From contig OZ020611.1 in assembly GCA_963971575.1 (NCBI GenBank), positions 57,507,381 through 57,571,380 of the forward strand: a stretch of DNA of 64,000 bases, given 5' to 3'. The DNA comes from Liopterus haemorrhoidalis (taxonomy: Eukaryota; Arthropoda; Insecta; Coleoptera; Dytiscidae). Position numbers and translations under genes: made by a program. Of the stretch, positions 23,901 to 30,077 are shown in pieces. The notes below the pieces were generated by a model. That model saw only the letters and a program-made list of their open reading frames with translations. It did not search any database and was not told where the DNA came from. Position 1 is the stretch's first letter; every line of letters starts with the position of its first letter.

Positions 23901-26900
23901 ATTGTTGTATACCATCCAGCCTGAACTGTTCTCCAATCCTCTAAAGGAATGGTTGCGACATGTCCAGTACAACCGAAGAAACAAGTGATCATTTTCTTGG
24001 AAGTGCTTCATGAACGAACTTTTGTGGATTTCGGTTCATCTTGGAAGACTCAGAAAGAGGAGCACAATTGTTGCTTACAAACATTGTTGCTTAGTTTCCG
24101 GTTCATATGAATAAATCCAAGTTTCGTCACCTGTAACGATGTTGTATACGGATTTTGTAGTGCCTAGGTTGAATTTTTTTAACATTCCCTTACACCAATC
24201 AACACAAGCCTTTTTTGAGTTTCGGTTAAATTACATGGAAACCATTGGAAACAGATCTTTTTCATAGCTAAATGTTCATGCAAAATCGAATGTATTGCAG
24301 TCTGCCATATGCCAAAGGATGCCTCTATTTCATGATTACTCACATGCCGATCTTCTTCAATCATTTTGAGCACAGCATCGATGTTTTTTCGAATCACAAC
24401 CGATTTTGGTCGACCTTCACGAGATTCATCACTGACGGACGCACGACCACGACGAAATTCTGCAAACTAATTGTAAACAGTCTTTTCTGATGGTGCATCA
24501 TTATCAAAAGTTGAACGAAGCGAATCTATGCATTGTTATTGAGTTAGGCCTTTACTAAAATCGTAAAAAATCATCCAACGAAAACCTTCAATCAAACAAC
24601 GAGTAACATCCATTTTTTCACAAACTTGTACTTTTAACGCTCACTGTCAACAAACTACTCGGTCAATTTATAAGCTGCCACTGATTTCATAATAACAAAT
24701 GTCAAATTTTACGAATACAGTAATGACACATTTCAATATTGCCATCTAGTGGTCGTTTGTAAAAACATAAAAGGAACCTTCGTATTAGAAATTTATCCAT
24801 CCACTAATAATAACGAAGAATCTAAATTTATCACTCTTCCATATTTAAAAAACTTAAAAATAATAAGAAAAATATAAAAATCGCCTTTAATACTACAAAT
24901 AATTTTAATAAACTAATAAAGATAAAACAAATAAATTGGACAGAAGTGGAGTATATAAGTTAGTTTGCACAACAGGCACATCCTTCAAAACCAAAATATC
25001 GGAACATAAAAAGTCATTCACCATTCAAAATACAAATTCAACCTTCGCAGAACATCTCATCAATGAAAAGCATACAGCCACATTTGAACCAAAAATTATA
25101 CATAATAACTAGAGCGCGGATTTTAAGCATTTTGCTTATTGGCAGTATTGTAAGCATAACAAATTTTCTTTGAGATCTCAACGTTTCACGGAAAATGTTC
25201 ACGTTTGACACCATTTTCATTTTGCTTATTTTGTTTTTTTTTTTCTTTTTTGCAGATTTAAACTTATATTTGCCTATTAGTGCTTATTTGAAGTTTATTG
25301 TGCTATCGTTCCATTTTTTTCATAATTTTAACGATTATTTTTAAATTTGTTTTGTATTTCGTATTTGTCAAACACAAAGTCGACGAATTTCACCTTTTTG
25401 TAATAAAATAATTATATTTTTATGCATGCCACGAAGGGAAACCCCGTTCTACTTGTACATGTAAACAACAGATGGCACATATCGTATTAAAGTCAACCAC
25501 TACATAGAAAAATAGGAACAACAAAATACAACGCTTATAGATTCTACAGAAATAATTTTAGATTTCCAAAAAAGGGTAAAAGATGTTAAAGGACAAATTG
25601 GAGACACAATCAATATAAAGTTCGAAGATGTTTTAGGAAAGAATGAAGGGTTTGATATCCTTTACAAAATTTCCATGATGTTAACAAAGAAATCATGTTG
25701 ATGATTTCAAAATAAATTTCCCTTTGAACATTTTTAAGTATGCTCCAATTACGTCGAAAGGAGCCGTAGAAAGGAGCTTCTCCATTTATAAAACAATACT
25801 AACAAATAGGAGAATAAACTTACAATGGGAAACATTTAAAAATATGTAATTGTAAATTGTTATAAAGCCAATGATTAAGTTTGACTGATAAATTATTGAT
25901 ATGATTGAATTATTATATTATTATTCTTATTATTATTTGAAAGATATAGATAAAAATTAAAATAGATACTAAAGTCTGTTCTTTTGGTTTAGGTGGAACT
26001 AGATTTTCAATTCTTGTTACTTTTACCGATTGATTGAAGCTTTTGATCATTTTTTGATCAAATGAAAAATCCGGTTAGTTCCGCTTAATCGTTTGGAATA
26101 GACTGTATGTTTGTCTTTTTTGTAGTGCTTTTCAATTTTTGCACCTTTCATAGCGTTTTATAGCTTTCTACGTGTTTTGAGATTTTTTTCGATTTTTCGT
26201 GCTTTTTTCTTAATTTTAGATGCTTTTTATTCGCTTTTCTTGCTTTTTATAGGCACTTATTTTTGAAAAATAAATGCTTATAAATCTGGGCTCTAATAAT
26301 AACAGAAAAGGCCTTAAGCTTAATTTACTAGAAGCCCATGAAATTAAGAAACAGATGAAAATTGGAAGCTATATCTGTTTGTTTTTCGGCCTCATATTTG
26401 GTTTCTACACATTTCAGATGATTATAAGACAATATCCGCAAAAAAACAATTTTTAATTGTTTGCGTGAATCTCAGATAGTAATTGAGAACTGACACGCTC
26501 GGATACGCAGTCTGGTGGTCAAATATTGTACTACACGACTGTAGTACTGTTTGAAATTATTACATATGTTCTGGTGTTGATTTCTTGTTAGAACGTCGAT
26601 AGATACATTTTCATAAAATAAAAATATACTGTGCTTAAATTAACCTGTTCCCTGTTAGCATATTGACAGCTGAATACTAGACAATTCAGCCATTTTGCCA
26701 TGAATTACAGCGCCGCCAACGGTAATGTCACTTCTCAATAGGGGAAACATTTTAAGATCGTAGCGCCACGCGGATATTTTTGAAATGATTATTAAACAGA
26801 TTCCACTTGACATTTACTAGTAAATAATAGCAAAAACTGTATCAAAAAACGGCAAAATATAAATAATTGTATGCGATTTTTTGATTTTATTTTAAAATTT

Positions 26901-28192
26901 TATAATCAAGTAAGTATACACACGTATTGTGAGGACATTTTTTTTAAGTGACAACTTGTAAACTTCTTAAATACTACATTTTGTAATCTGGTTTTAAGTT
27001 ATGGCGGCACAGTTTTCCATTGTCGATTATTTTAATTATATTGGGGGAAATAATAATTCCCGTGTTGTTTATGAATGGGAAGAAATCTACAATGCTGGGC
27101 ATAATATTGTGTAGGGTCACTGAAAAAAAAAAACATAGTTTTTTTTAAAGATTTATGCATTATGCCTACAGACTTCTGCATTACAATCAAACCCACACAC
27201 AATAACAGGAATCTTCAAGATACGCGATAATAAACGCAAAATTGAAAATATTATTTGTAGTCACTATCATTAAAATGTAATGAGCAAACTTTCATATAAG
27301 GGCTCACTTTTTTTCCAATTTTTAAATTGTTTATATAAACATAGCGTCGATTCCTAACCTCTCGCTTTCCCAATTTTGTTTGGATCCGTACGGTGTCTGA
27401 TATTGGTGGAAACAAATGAAACGATATTTCCGGGTTTCTTCTTTTCAATGAATTGCACATAGACAAAACGAAATGTTATCTGTCGTATACAAGTTCATAA
27501 AACGCTCACCAAATGGTAAGGTGCATAGCTGCAAATTCCTATAAGCTCGGAATGCTAAATAATGTCATTTTAACATTATGGAAATTAGATGTTAGCTACA
27601 TTAACTCAACATTATTTTGTAATAGTTTGACTAGCTTTAATCTTTCACTCATAATCGGAGTTATTTTCTATGTACTGACCTTTAATTAAATAATTGTTGA
27701 GTGGCACAATGGAATTGGCCAGTAATTGGCAAAAATGTATCAAAACAAAATATTAAATAGGATCTTAATGTGTTTAAACGGCTGCCCAGAATGATTGCCA
27801 ATATGCAATATTTGTCACAAAATTATTTAACATGGTGATTACTCACCTTCTTCATCTTCATTGTCAGATTTTTCTTCTTTTTTTACAATTTGATCTTTCT
27901 TTTTACCAGCTTGTTGAACACCACCTGCAACGAAGCCAATCGGTGCTGAGTAATCTTTTGGTTTACGTGTTTGTCTAGATGAACTTTGTCTCTCTTCATG
28001 ATCACTATCGTCAGCCCAAATACCTAAAACATAAACAAATAAATAAAATTATCTTCAATTACAATTAAAAATGTTCAATTCACCGTATATCTGTTGATTT
28101 TTTGATAAGTTTCTTCGAGGTCTAAACATATTAAACTCATTTTCCAAGTCATAGTCTGTAATTTCAAATTTTTCTACTTCGTCGTCCGACAT
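2742..28192 (-). CDS. TFIP11: TFIP11 (septin-interacting protein 1; G-patch splicing factor), 8 exons, 3' end off window
   Basis: This gene encodes the insect orthologue of TFIP11/sip1/Ntr1. That nuclear protein recruits and activates the DEAH helicase DHX15/Prp43 through its G-patch, driving release of excised lariat introns and spliceosome disassembly. Eight exons were joined by matching the protein to the known family and by canonical GT/AG sites. The phases agree at every junction, giving 1918 coding bases (639 codons plus 1 nt). Residues 1-100 hold the acidic TIP-like N-terminal region, 157-206 the G-patch, and about 280 onward the GCFC-type helical domain ending in the [10 protein letters not shown] motif. 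Human TFIP11 has 837 residues, so roughly the last 190 are encoded beyond position 2742, apparently off the left edge. Intron 1 is 60 bp, but introns 2-7 are 1.5-6.3 kb and loaded with transposons. The reading frame itself is undamaged. Confidence 0.95.
3199..3719. mobile_element. Harbinger-type MITE with TAA target duplication
   Basis: The 521-bp element starts agtgggttttacacgg and ends in its near reverse complement (ccaact end). It is flanked by TAA at 3196-3198 and 3720-3722, as in PIF/Harbinger elements (TWA duplications). No coding sequence was seen. A second, inverted and interrupted copy ends at 10206. Confidence 0.82.
3723..4898. other. intron 7 remainder, nothing recognised
   Basis: AT-rich DNA with no convincing ORF or repeat boundary. 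The first part of this stretch has moderately higher complexity, but I could match it to nothing. Confidence 0.4.
4899..5095 (-). CDS. TFIP11: TFIP11 exon 7
   Basis: The exon encodes [34 protein letters not shown] and [17 protein letters not shown], each clearly alignable with the vertebrate GCFC region. The acceptor is ttttag at 5096 and the donor GTAAGTT at 4898. Confidence 0.95.
5096..5770. other. intron 6 left part, nothing recognised
   Basis: This stretch lies between TFIP11 exon 7 and the mariner at 5773. It includes a short TA run near 5403. No gene or repeat was recognised. Confidence 0.4.
5773..6950 (+). mobile_element. full-length mariner element (DD34D, cecropia-like)
   Basis: The element is 1178 bp, flanked by TA at 5771-5772 and 6951-6952. 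The imperfect terminal repeats share the core taagtctcc (left 5773-5794, right as reverse complement). It carries one transposase gene with a single main disruption. It sits in TFIP11 intron 6 in the opposite orientation to the host gene. Confidence 0.88.
5822..6882 (+). pseudogene. mariner transposase, broken by a 17-bp insertion
   Basis: The product is a cut-and-paste transposase acting at TA sites. The start codon position holds ATA rather than ATG just before [13 protein letters not shown]; the first ATG in frame is at 5837 or later. The paired helix-turn-helix region spans roughly residues 1-110. [21 protein letters not shown] and the catalytic [13 protein letters not shown] and [11 protein letters not shown] motifs are all present, so the DD34D triad residues survive. 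A 17-bp duplication near 6486-6502 (tacatggcatta occurs twice) shifts the frame and yields a stop at 6524. The sequence resumes in another frame to the stop at 6882. The element is recent but inactive as it stands. Confidence 0.9.
7103..7198 (+). CDS. small ORF: 31-aa signal-peptide-like secreted peptide
   Basis: The ORF starts at ATG 7103 (context gtcaaaATG) and ends at TAA 7196. The peptide has a short basic start (MK), a hydrophobic core [19 protein letters not shown], and a short aromatic tail FYGAGWYTF. This is the layout of insect short secreted peptides, such as neuropeptide-like precursors, but the mature part would be very short and I do not recognise the family. The stretch is distinctly richer in G+C than its AT-rich flanks. 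It lies in TFIP11 intron 6 on the opposite strand and has no visible introns. It could be a first exon, a retrocopy fragment, or chance. Confidence 0.35.
   Translation: MKVCFYALAFFVFMASALLALPFYGAGWYTF
7200..7583. other. intron sequence, nothing recognised
   Basis: This stretch follows the small ORF. Only chance ORFs and an (AAT)n run near 7446 are visible. Confidence 0.35.
7588..8210. mobile_element. candidate piggyBac-type MITE (TTAA flanks)
   Basis: The unit is flanked by TTAA at 7584-7587 and 8211-8214 and ends in weakly complementary termini (ccttt..ggacc on the left, ggtacggaaaagg on the right). Subterminal direct repeats are visible on the left (ccaatggtcgat twice, followed by aaccgct) and on the right (attcggt twice). 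No ORF. The repeats are imperfect and TTAA is common in AT-rich DNA, so this is moderate evidence. Confidence 0.45.
8478..8737 (-). CDS. TFIP11: TFIP11 exon 6
   Basis: The exon starts in phase 0 with [20 protein letters not shown], equivalent to DKYYEEYRM..DLAVAIV in vertebrates, and ends ..[14 protein letters not shown] before donor GTGAGT. Acceptor ttttag at 8738. Confidence 0.94.
9213..9492. mobile_element. MITE family 'TATTGAGAACTGACAC', complete inverted copy
   Basis: The termini attgagaagtgaca (left) and tgtcagttctcaat (right) form an inverted repeat. The interior matches, in reverse, the copies at 26481-26740 and 40258-40497. It is inserted in the Harbinger-type MITE. Confidence 0.7.
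9497..9660. mobile_element. MITE family 'CAGTCTGTTCCAAACG', short diverged copy
   Basis: The stretch contains the family's inner inverted motif (ggcggaactagattttca on the left and tttagttccgtctaa..gtttggaatag on the right). Compare the copies at 14865, 25972 and 30078. The outer left end is degraded. Confidence 0.55.
9700..9920. repeat. poly-G run and ~43-bp imperfect direct repeats
   Basis: A run of 11 or more G near 9706 is followed by two imperfect copies of a unit containing 'aggtc.ttattTGGATtttagaag', each with a T-run. This part of the insertion is otherwise unexplained. Confidence 0.5.
10254..10659 (-). CDS. TFIP11: TFIP11 exon 5
   Basis: It begins with [18 protein letters not shown], the most conserved post-G-patch motif (vertebrate [17 protein letters not shown]). 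It continues into a long helical region ([19 protein letters not shown]) and ends AFKELQ at donor GTTAGT. The acceptor is tttttag at 10660. Confidence 0.94.
10776..11570 (+). mobile_element. mariner element, internally deleted
   Basis: Termini taagtaaccgaactgg (left) and the reverse complement of ccagttcggttattta (right) form the inverted repeats. Inside, an N-terminal transposase part ([16 protein letters not shown].., [17 protein letters not shown], 10951-11300) is joined to the C-terminal part ([13 protein letters not shown].. to [16 protein letters not shown], 11290-11526). Most of the catalytic domain, including the first Asp, is deleted, and the N-terminal part has a frameshift. It resembles the SETMAR-type mariners. 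It lies only about 115 bp upstream of the acceptor of TFIP11 exon 5. Confidence 0.82.
11745..12442 (+). pseudogene. mariner/IS630-like transposase, C-terminal relic
   Basis: The frame at 12104-12442 encodes [10 protein letters not shown] (second catalytic Asp), then [16 protein letters not shown] (third Asp position) and the C-terminal ..[20 protein letters not shown]. This is the layout of the mariner-like families with an NWPARSPDLTPLDFFLWG motif. The N-terminal half is missing. The 5' flank 11745-11870 recurs in inverse orientation around 15645-15704 and 16258-16345, which suggests the two blocks share a parent element or form the ends of one. Confidence 0.7.
12797..13847. repeat. dispersed ~1.05-kb repeat, copy 1 (with tRNA-like module)
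   Basis: The repeat opens with an 8-bp stem (agggtttt..aaaaccct) around 'ggtatgaccaa', followed by a (GTCT)n run and the stretch 'gagagttgaaatttggcatg'. It ends near a second small stem (gtgtgaagattcacac). A second full-length copy lies at 53459-54495 and a truncated one at 46270-46367. No protein is encoded. The class is uncertain. Confidence 0.8.
13351..13424 (+). other. tRNA-like pol III promoter module inside the repeat
   Basis: tggtagctcagatgg at 13355 matches the A-box pattern, and agttcgaatcc at 13411 the B-box. The spacing is close to that of a tRNA gene. The cloverleaf is imperfect, so I do not call it a functional tRNA. It may be the internal promoter of a SINE-like repeat. Confidence 0.5.
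14041..14815 (+). pseudogene. Tc1-like transposase, degenerate
   Basis: The paired-like domain is visible in [20 protein letters not shown] and [12 protein letters not shown] (14087-14180). Next come [13 protein letters not shown] (first catalytic Asp, about 14430) and a [15 protein letters not shown] motif (second Asp, about 14570). Then follows SPDLNPI (about 14650), where the usual Glu is lost. At least three stops and frameshifts are present. The product of an intact copy would cut and paste DNA at TA sites. It belongs to the IR/DR element described above. Confidence 0.82.
14865..15269. mobile_element. MITE family 'CAGTCTGTTCCAAACG', copy A (405 bp)
   Basis: Perfect terminal inverted repeats start cagtctgttccaaacggtta on the left and end in its reverse complement. 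TA flanks are at 14863-14864 and 15270-15271. No ORF longer than chance. The TA target points to a Tc1/mariner parent. Copy B is at 30078-30484. Confidence 0.85.
15705..16254 (-). mobile_element. mariner-like element with 107-bp terminal inverted repeats
   Basis: The arms 15705-15811 and 16148-16254 are nearly identical reverse complements, starting atgggtgttttttttagagg. TA flanks both ends. The 336-bp core encodes the C-terminal part of a mariner-like transposase on the minus strand. It is a 550-bp deletion derivative. Its TIRs are far longer than the usual ~30 bp of mariners. Confidence 0.87.
15809..16140 (-). pseudogene. mariner-like transposase, C-terminal fragment
   Basis: On the minus strand QQDGATCHT (second catalytic Asp, in a shifted frame at about 16125) is followed by [20 protein letters not shown] with [11 protein letters not shown] (third Asp), then [21 protein letters not shown] and [11 protein letters not shown]. 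The last residues overlap the inner edge of the terminal repeat. The N-terminal half is missing. Confidence 0.85.
16458..16639 (-). CDS. TFIP11: TFIP11 exon 4
   Basis: This exon encodes the [25 protein letters not shown] segment, which corresponds to the W-K-K-D..KKKPKYSYKTVEEL segment of vertebrate TFIP11. Acceptor tttttag at 16640 and donor GTATTT at 16457; it ends with two bases (AG) that make Ser with the C of exon 5. Confidence 0.92.
16864..17461 (+). mobile_element. hAT-like relic
   Basis: The unit starts cagtgttcttgtacccgcgg and ends ..ggttggacatccctg, the CAG-type ends and 'ggtccgcgg' subterminal motif of many insect hAT relics. Inside, about 17180-17260 reads [24 protein letters not shown], resembling the L..F..YF...WI.NPF segment of hAT transposases. 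Target duplications are not clear, so the copy is old. Confidence 0.6.
17580..18214 (+). pseudogene. mariner transposase relic, copy 1 (5' two-thirds)
   Basis: The reading begins near [12 protein letters not shown] and runs through [38 protein letters not shown] and [16 protein letters not shown] (first catalytic Asp) to [20 protein letters not shown]. It has internal stops near 17960. At 18214 it abuts, head-to-tail, a second copy of the same family that restarts upstream of the [17 protein letters not shown] motif. Confidence 0.82.
18611..18775. mobile_element. small TIR element (~165 bp)
   Basis: cagaccaattctgt at 18611 and acagaattgatctg ending at 18774 form the ends of an imperfect inverted repeat that extends through ..gttactac / gtagtaac. 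No coding potential. Confidence 0.55.
18776..19254 (+). pseudogene. LINE (jockey/CR1-type) polyprotein C-terminal end
   Basis: The open frame encodes [20 protein letters not shown], followed by [14 protein letters not shown], then the [19 protein letters not shown] and [15 protein letters not shown] segments. This is the conserved post-RT 'thumb' tail of jockey/CR1-like LINEs (..YCSxVWxPxY..IERVQKxFL..). No catalytic RT motif is included. The copy is 5'-truncated. Confidence 0.8.
19590..19990 (-). pseudogene. orphan insect family relic, C-terminal part (inverted)
   Basis: On the minus strand, with frameshifts, I read TKYPCYL, then [50 protein letters not shown], and [20 protein letters not shown] with GDYIWGL. 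This matches the C-terminal part of a large, unnamed, multi-copy protein family found in many insect and arthropod genomes (also at 56937-57628 here). Its function is unknown to me. The adjoining upstream part of the same protein lies on the opposite strand at 20015-20260, so the relic has been split by an inversion. Confidence 0.62.
20015..20260 (+). pseudogene. orphan insect family relic, middle part
   Basis: The plus strand encodes [40 protein letters not shown] and, after one frameshift, [19 protein letters not shown]. These correspond to the family's conserved WRLFIDSSK..LKAVLLHNGN..PSVPLAHS and KW.ICGDLKVV motifs. It should be followed by the TKY.CFLC motif, which instead appears on the minus strand at about 19985. 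Confidence 0.65.
21514..22816. mobile_element. 1.3-kb non-autonomous TIR element with TTA target duplication
   Basis: The ends tagtacaggaaatgaa (21514) and ttcatttcctgtacta (to 22816) are exact inverted repeats. A second inverted block (tcgcaattttttcgtc..agcat) follows about 20 bp inside. TTA flanks both ends (21511-21513, 22817-22819). No transposase is encoded, only chance ORFs. The 3-bp TWA target suggests the PIF/Harbinger superfamily. Confidence 0.8.
22959..23323 (-). CDS. TFIP11: TFIP11 exon 3 (G-patch)
   Basis: The exon encodes a Ser/Asp-rich linker and the complete G-patch, [18 protein letters not shown] followed by PGKGLGKD and the [10 protein letters not shown] tail, at about residues 157-206. 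This is the DHX15-binding and activating module. The acceptor tttatag is canonical. The donor GTCTGT at 22958 is weak. An alternative in-frame donor (AAA|GTGGCA) lies 15 bases earlier in transcription, so the exon end is less certain than the others. Confidence 0.92.
23468..24782 (-). mobile_element. mariner element, full length but decayed
   Basis: It is flanked by TA (23466-23467, 24783-24784). The termini cgagggctaccatttaag.. and the reverse complement of ..ccttcg share a tgtttttacaaa/agtttttacaaa inner block. It carries a transposase on the minus strand, so it is in the same orientation as TFIP11, in intron 2. Confidence 0.85.
23540..24615 (-). pseudogene. mariner transposase with stops and frameshifts
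   Basis: On the minus strand it begins [19 protein letters not shown] near 24613, then [35 protein letters not shown], ..[28 protein letters not shown] (first Asp) and later [15 protein letters not shown] (second Asp) segments. It ends in a ..[22 protein letters not shown] C-terminus. Several stops and frameshifts are seen, for instance right after DFSKGLTQ. Confidence 0.82.
24796..25109 (+). pseudogene. Penelope-like element, C-terminal GIY-YIG region (part 1)
   Basis: Across frames one reads [20 protein letters not shown] / [20 protein letters not shown] (GIY-YIG start 'SGVYKL.C') and [20 protein letters not shown]. This is the hallmark C-terminal endonuclease domain of Penelope-like retroelements (..SGVYKL.C..C....GQTGRSF..R..EH, FAEHL...H). 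The RT is not present. The sequence continues at 26304 after a hAT insertion. Confidence 0.75.
25110..26295 (+). mobile_element. hAT element with exact 8-bp target duplication
   Basis: The unit is flanked by ATAATAAC at 25102-25109 and 26296-26303. Its ends tagagcgcggattttaag and the reverse complement of cttataaatctgggctcta are inverted repeats. Near 25725-25847 it retains [20 protein letters not shown] and [15 protein letters not shown], the C-terminal dimerisation-type block of a hAT transposase. The rest is deleted. It contains a nested MITE. Confidence 0.9.
25972..26105. mobile_element. MITE family 'CAGTCTGTTCCAAACG', short copy C
   Basis: A 134-bp copy with ends aagtctgttcttttggttta and ..cgtttggaatagactg, inside the hAT element. 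It retains ggaactagattttca in the left half. Confidence 0.75.
26304..26458 (+). pseudogene. Penelope-like element, C-terminal region (part 2)
   Basis: [20 protein letters not shown] directly continues the GIY-YIG reading from 25109 (..FEPKIIHNN) once the hAT and one copy of its 8-bp duplication are disregarded. It corresponds to the family's 'KG..LNLLEA.EI' segment. The stop is at 26454-26456. Confidence 0.75.
26481..26740. mobile_element. MITE family 'TATTGAGAACTGACAC', complete copy (260 bp)
   Basis: attgagaactgacacgctcg on the left and tgtcacttctcaata on the right are inverted repeats. The interior is highly similar to 40258-40497 (e.g. gcagtctggtggtcaaatat). Confidence 0.8.
27001..27114 (+). 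CDS. candidate short coding exon, unrecognised
   Basis: ATG 27001 opens [20 protein letters not shown] and continues [17 protein letters not shown] to a stop at 27112. Composition looks protein-like. It resembles the kind of N-terminus seen in transposon-linked insect orphan genes, but I cannot name it. It lies in TFIP11 intron 2 and may be a TE fragment. Confidence 0.25.
   Translation: MAAQFSIVDYFNYIGGNNNSRVVYEWEEIYNAGHNIV
27251..27466 (-). pseudogene. THAP-type zinc-finger fragment
   Basis: On the minus strand ..[40 protein letters not shown] with SLHFNDSDY follows the THAP pattern (SFH.FP, basic middle, VCS.HF). The first Cys pair is damaged by an upstream frameshift. THAP domains bind DNA and are found in P-element transposases and derived genes. 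No partner domain is attached. Confidence 0.6.
27847..28023 (-). CDS. TFIP11: TFIP11 exon 2
   Basis: The exon encodes [11 protein letters not shown], the [12 protein letters not shown] segment (DYSAP is a family signature), then a Lys/Glu-rich stretch. Acceptor tttag at 28026-28024 and donor GTGAGT at 27846-27841 are both canonical. Confidence 0.93.
28084..28192 (-). CDS. TFIP11: TFIP11 exon 1 (start codon)
   Basis: The ATG at 28192-28190 begins [20 protein letters not shown], matching the FEITDWDLQNEFN motif of vertebrate TFIP11. The donor GTGAAT at 28083 leaves one base over; with the GT of exon 2 it forms a glycine codon. The A at -3 (atcaaaATG) suits initiation. Confidence 0.93.
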
Positions 28193-28430
28193 TTTGATTG
28201 TATTTTGGTTTCTTATTTACTTGAACAATTAATATTATTAATATACAGATATATTTATTTTTGAACGAATTTATAAATCACAAGAATACAAATGACAAAT
28301 GGAAAAAGTTAGGTTAGAACTGCACAATTTGTTCCAGTGGACATCAAAATGCATGACAAAAGTTGGATCTAAGTAACTTATAACAATAAGAAGAGATGTG
28401 GTTTTTTGAATTTAGTTCGTATAATCCGTC
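28193..28430 (-). promoter_or_regulatory. presumed TFIP11 5' UTR and promoter region
   Basis: This is the DNA immediately upstream of the TFIP11 ATG. I see no clear TATA/Inr pair and cannot place the transcription start. A TIR element begins at about 28434, so little space remains for a proximal promoter unless it extends into that element. Confidence 0.35.
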
Positions 28431-28757
28431 TCAATAGGGGATACGCATAAAATTTGTATTTCCTTAAAACTACATTATTTTGATATGTTAATGTTAGTTA
28501 TGTCACCTAACAAAACAAAAATCATATTTTAATTAACATTATAGCCAAATTTTTTAATTAAAATATTGTAAATTTGAAATATTCCGAGCACGGGGCGAAG
28601 GTTGCCGAGTAGAAACGACTGAGTATGACGTCAAACGATAGGGTTTTCACATCACAGATACAGACAGCTACAACATAATCTTCACACGTGTGTGTATTGT
28701 ATTGTTCGAGAGTTTTGTATTTGTTTTTAAACAATTTTTCACGTATTTACTATTAAA

Positions 28758-28832
28758 ATGGCAGATAAAGATTTTGTTAGGGCTCAGAGTGATAATTTAC
28801 CCAACATTGATGCATTTATGCACACAACATAA
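28758..28832 (+). pseudogene. 'MADKDF..LPNIDAFM' N-terminal fragment
   Basis: MADKDFVRAQSDNLPNIDAF resembles the first exon of a multi-copy insect gene family (starts like MADKxFVxAxSxxLPxIDxFMVA) whose longer members carry SWIM-type Cys/His motifs; I infer this from memory of the family. The frame ends within a few codons where it meets antisense THAP sequence. Confidence 0.45.
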
Positions 28833-29029
28833 AGTTTACTTTTTTCTGAAATATCGGTTTTATTTCGCCTCATAGTTTTCAGCCACAAATTTCGCCTTTT
28901 CTGTTGTTTTTCGCCATTAGGTAATGATATAAATAGTTTTTTTGGATTTCTAGTTGAACTAATTGTGCACATCGGTACTGAACAATATTTTCGACTATGT
29001 TTCGAAGTACTGGGGCCTGGATATTCCAT
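28800..29029 (-). pseudogene. THAP domain, near complete
   Basis: On the minus strand MEYPGPSTSKHSRKYCSVPM-CTISSTRNPKKLFISLPNGE with WLKTMRRNKTDISEKSKLYV-VC shows the first Cys pair (C..C), the FISLP (F..FP-like) segment, the central Trp and the VC of the THAP consensus. The final C..H pair is lost where it runs into the antisense partner at about 28825. Confidence 0.65.
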
Positions 29030-29384
29030 ATTTTAATATAAAATTGAATTCGGTAAACATGTATAAATTGTTTTTATAGAATTAAACTTTATTTTAATTA
29101 AAATCACTCTCCTTTACATAACCTATAAAAGTTACACAAACAAATAATTCACAACAGTCTATGTTCGCTGCATAAACAACCGTTCGCTGGATTGGCTAGT
29201 AGTCTCATGCGTCAGTTAGAAAGGATTATGACGTCACACGTCGTTTTCGCGCGCTACATACATTTTTGATTTTTTAAAGCCTTCAAATTAAAAAAAAAAA
29301 AATTAAAAACTGTTTTTTATGTTTATATACAACAAGAGGAATATAATAAAAAAATAAAAAAAAATCATGCCTATCCCCTATTTG

Positions 29385-30077
29385 TAATACGAAACTACGG
29401 TCTATTTCAAAGTAGAAAAAAGTAGATAGCGCTGCGAATCGAGTACGATTTACACTGATCAAATATAGTATAGCGGGAAATTTAAAATAAGTTACAACTA
29501 GGGCATAGGCGTAGCAACTGGGTTAGCAAGTGATTTTTTTTTATAATAAAAAAGGTTAATAAGATATTGAAATAAACAAGGCAGATACGCCCACACTTAC
29601 TTTATTTATACGACATAAATTCAGTTTAATGGGAAATTTGAAAAAGTTAAAAAAATATTAATTTTAAAAATTATGTACGATATATAAAAAGAGAGATTTG
29701 GCTAAAAGAGTTTAAACAAAGCAATAAAACAAACAATATATCTTCAGAGCTAAAGTTTCTTATTTAAATAATTATTGTAAATAAAAATTAAAAATATATG
29801 TATTTATGAAGGTCTAAAAATTATATTAATAACTTCTTCTTTGGGCACAATCAGCTGGGCTGTCTTTTGGCCTCACATTAGTCCTCTTTCTTGATCTGTT
29901 AATTGTCAACTGTCAAAAAATATTTATATGTCAGATAACCTAAAAAATATATAACTACGTAAAAACAAATTACATGGAGAATGTTCTCCATAAAATCTAC
30001 GCCAAGAATATAAATAAAAGTCTAAATATGTAAATAATAACAAAATATATGAGAAAAATTAAATAATATAAATAATA
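29385..30077. other. AT-rich spacer, nothing recognised
   Basis: No ORF or repeat boundary could be supported. Confidence 0.4.

Larger units (their letters stand above)
28434..29384. mobile_element. TIR element with joined THAP and 'MADKDF' fragments
   Basis: The ends aataggggatacgcat (28434) and atgcctatcccctatt (to about 29384) are inverted repeats differing at one position. Inside, a plus-strand peptide (28758-28832) and a minus-strand THAP domain (28800-29029) face each other. The structure suggests a composite or rearranged P-like element. Its right part includes GC-rich patches near 29180-29260. Confidence 0.6.
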
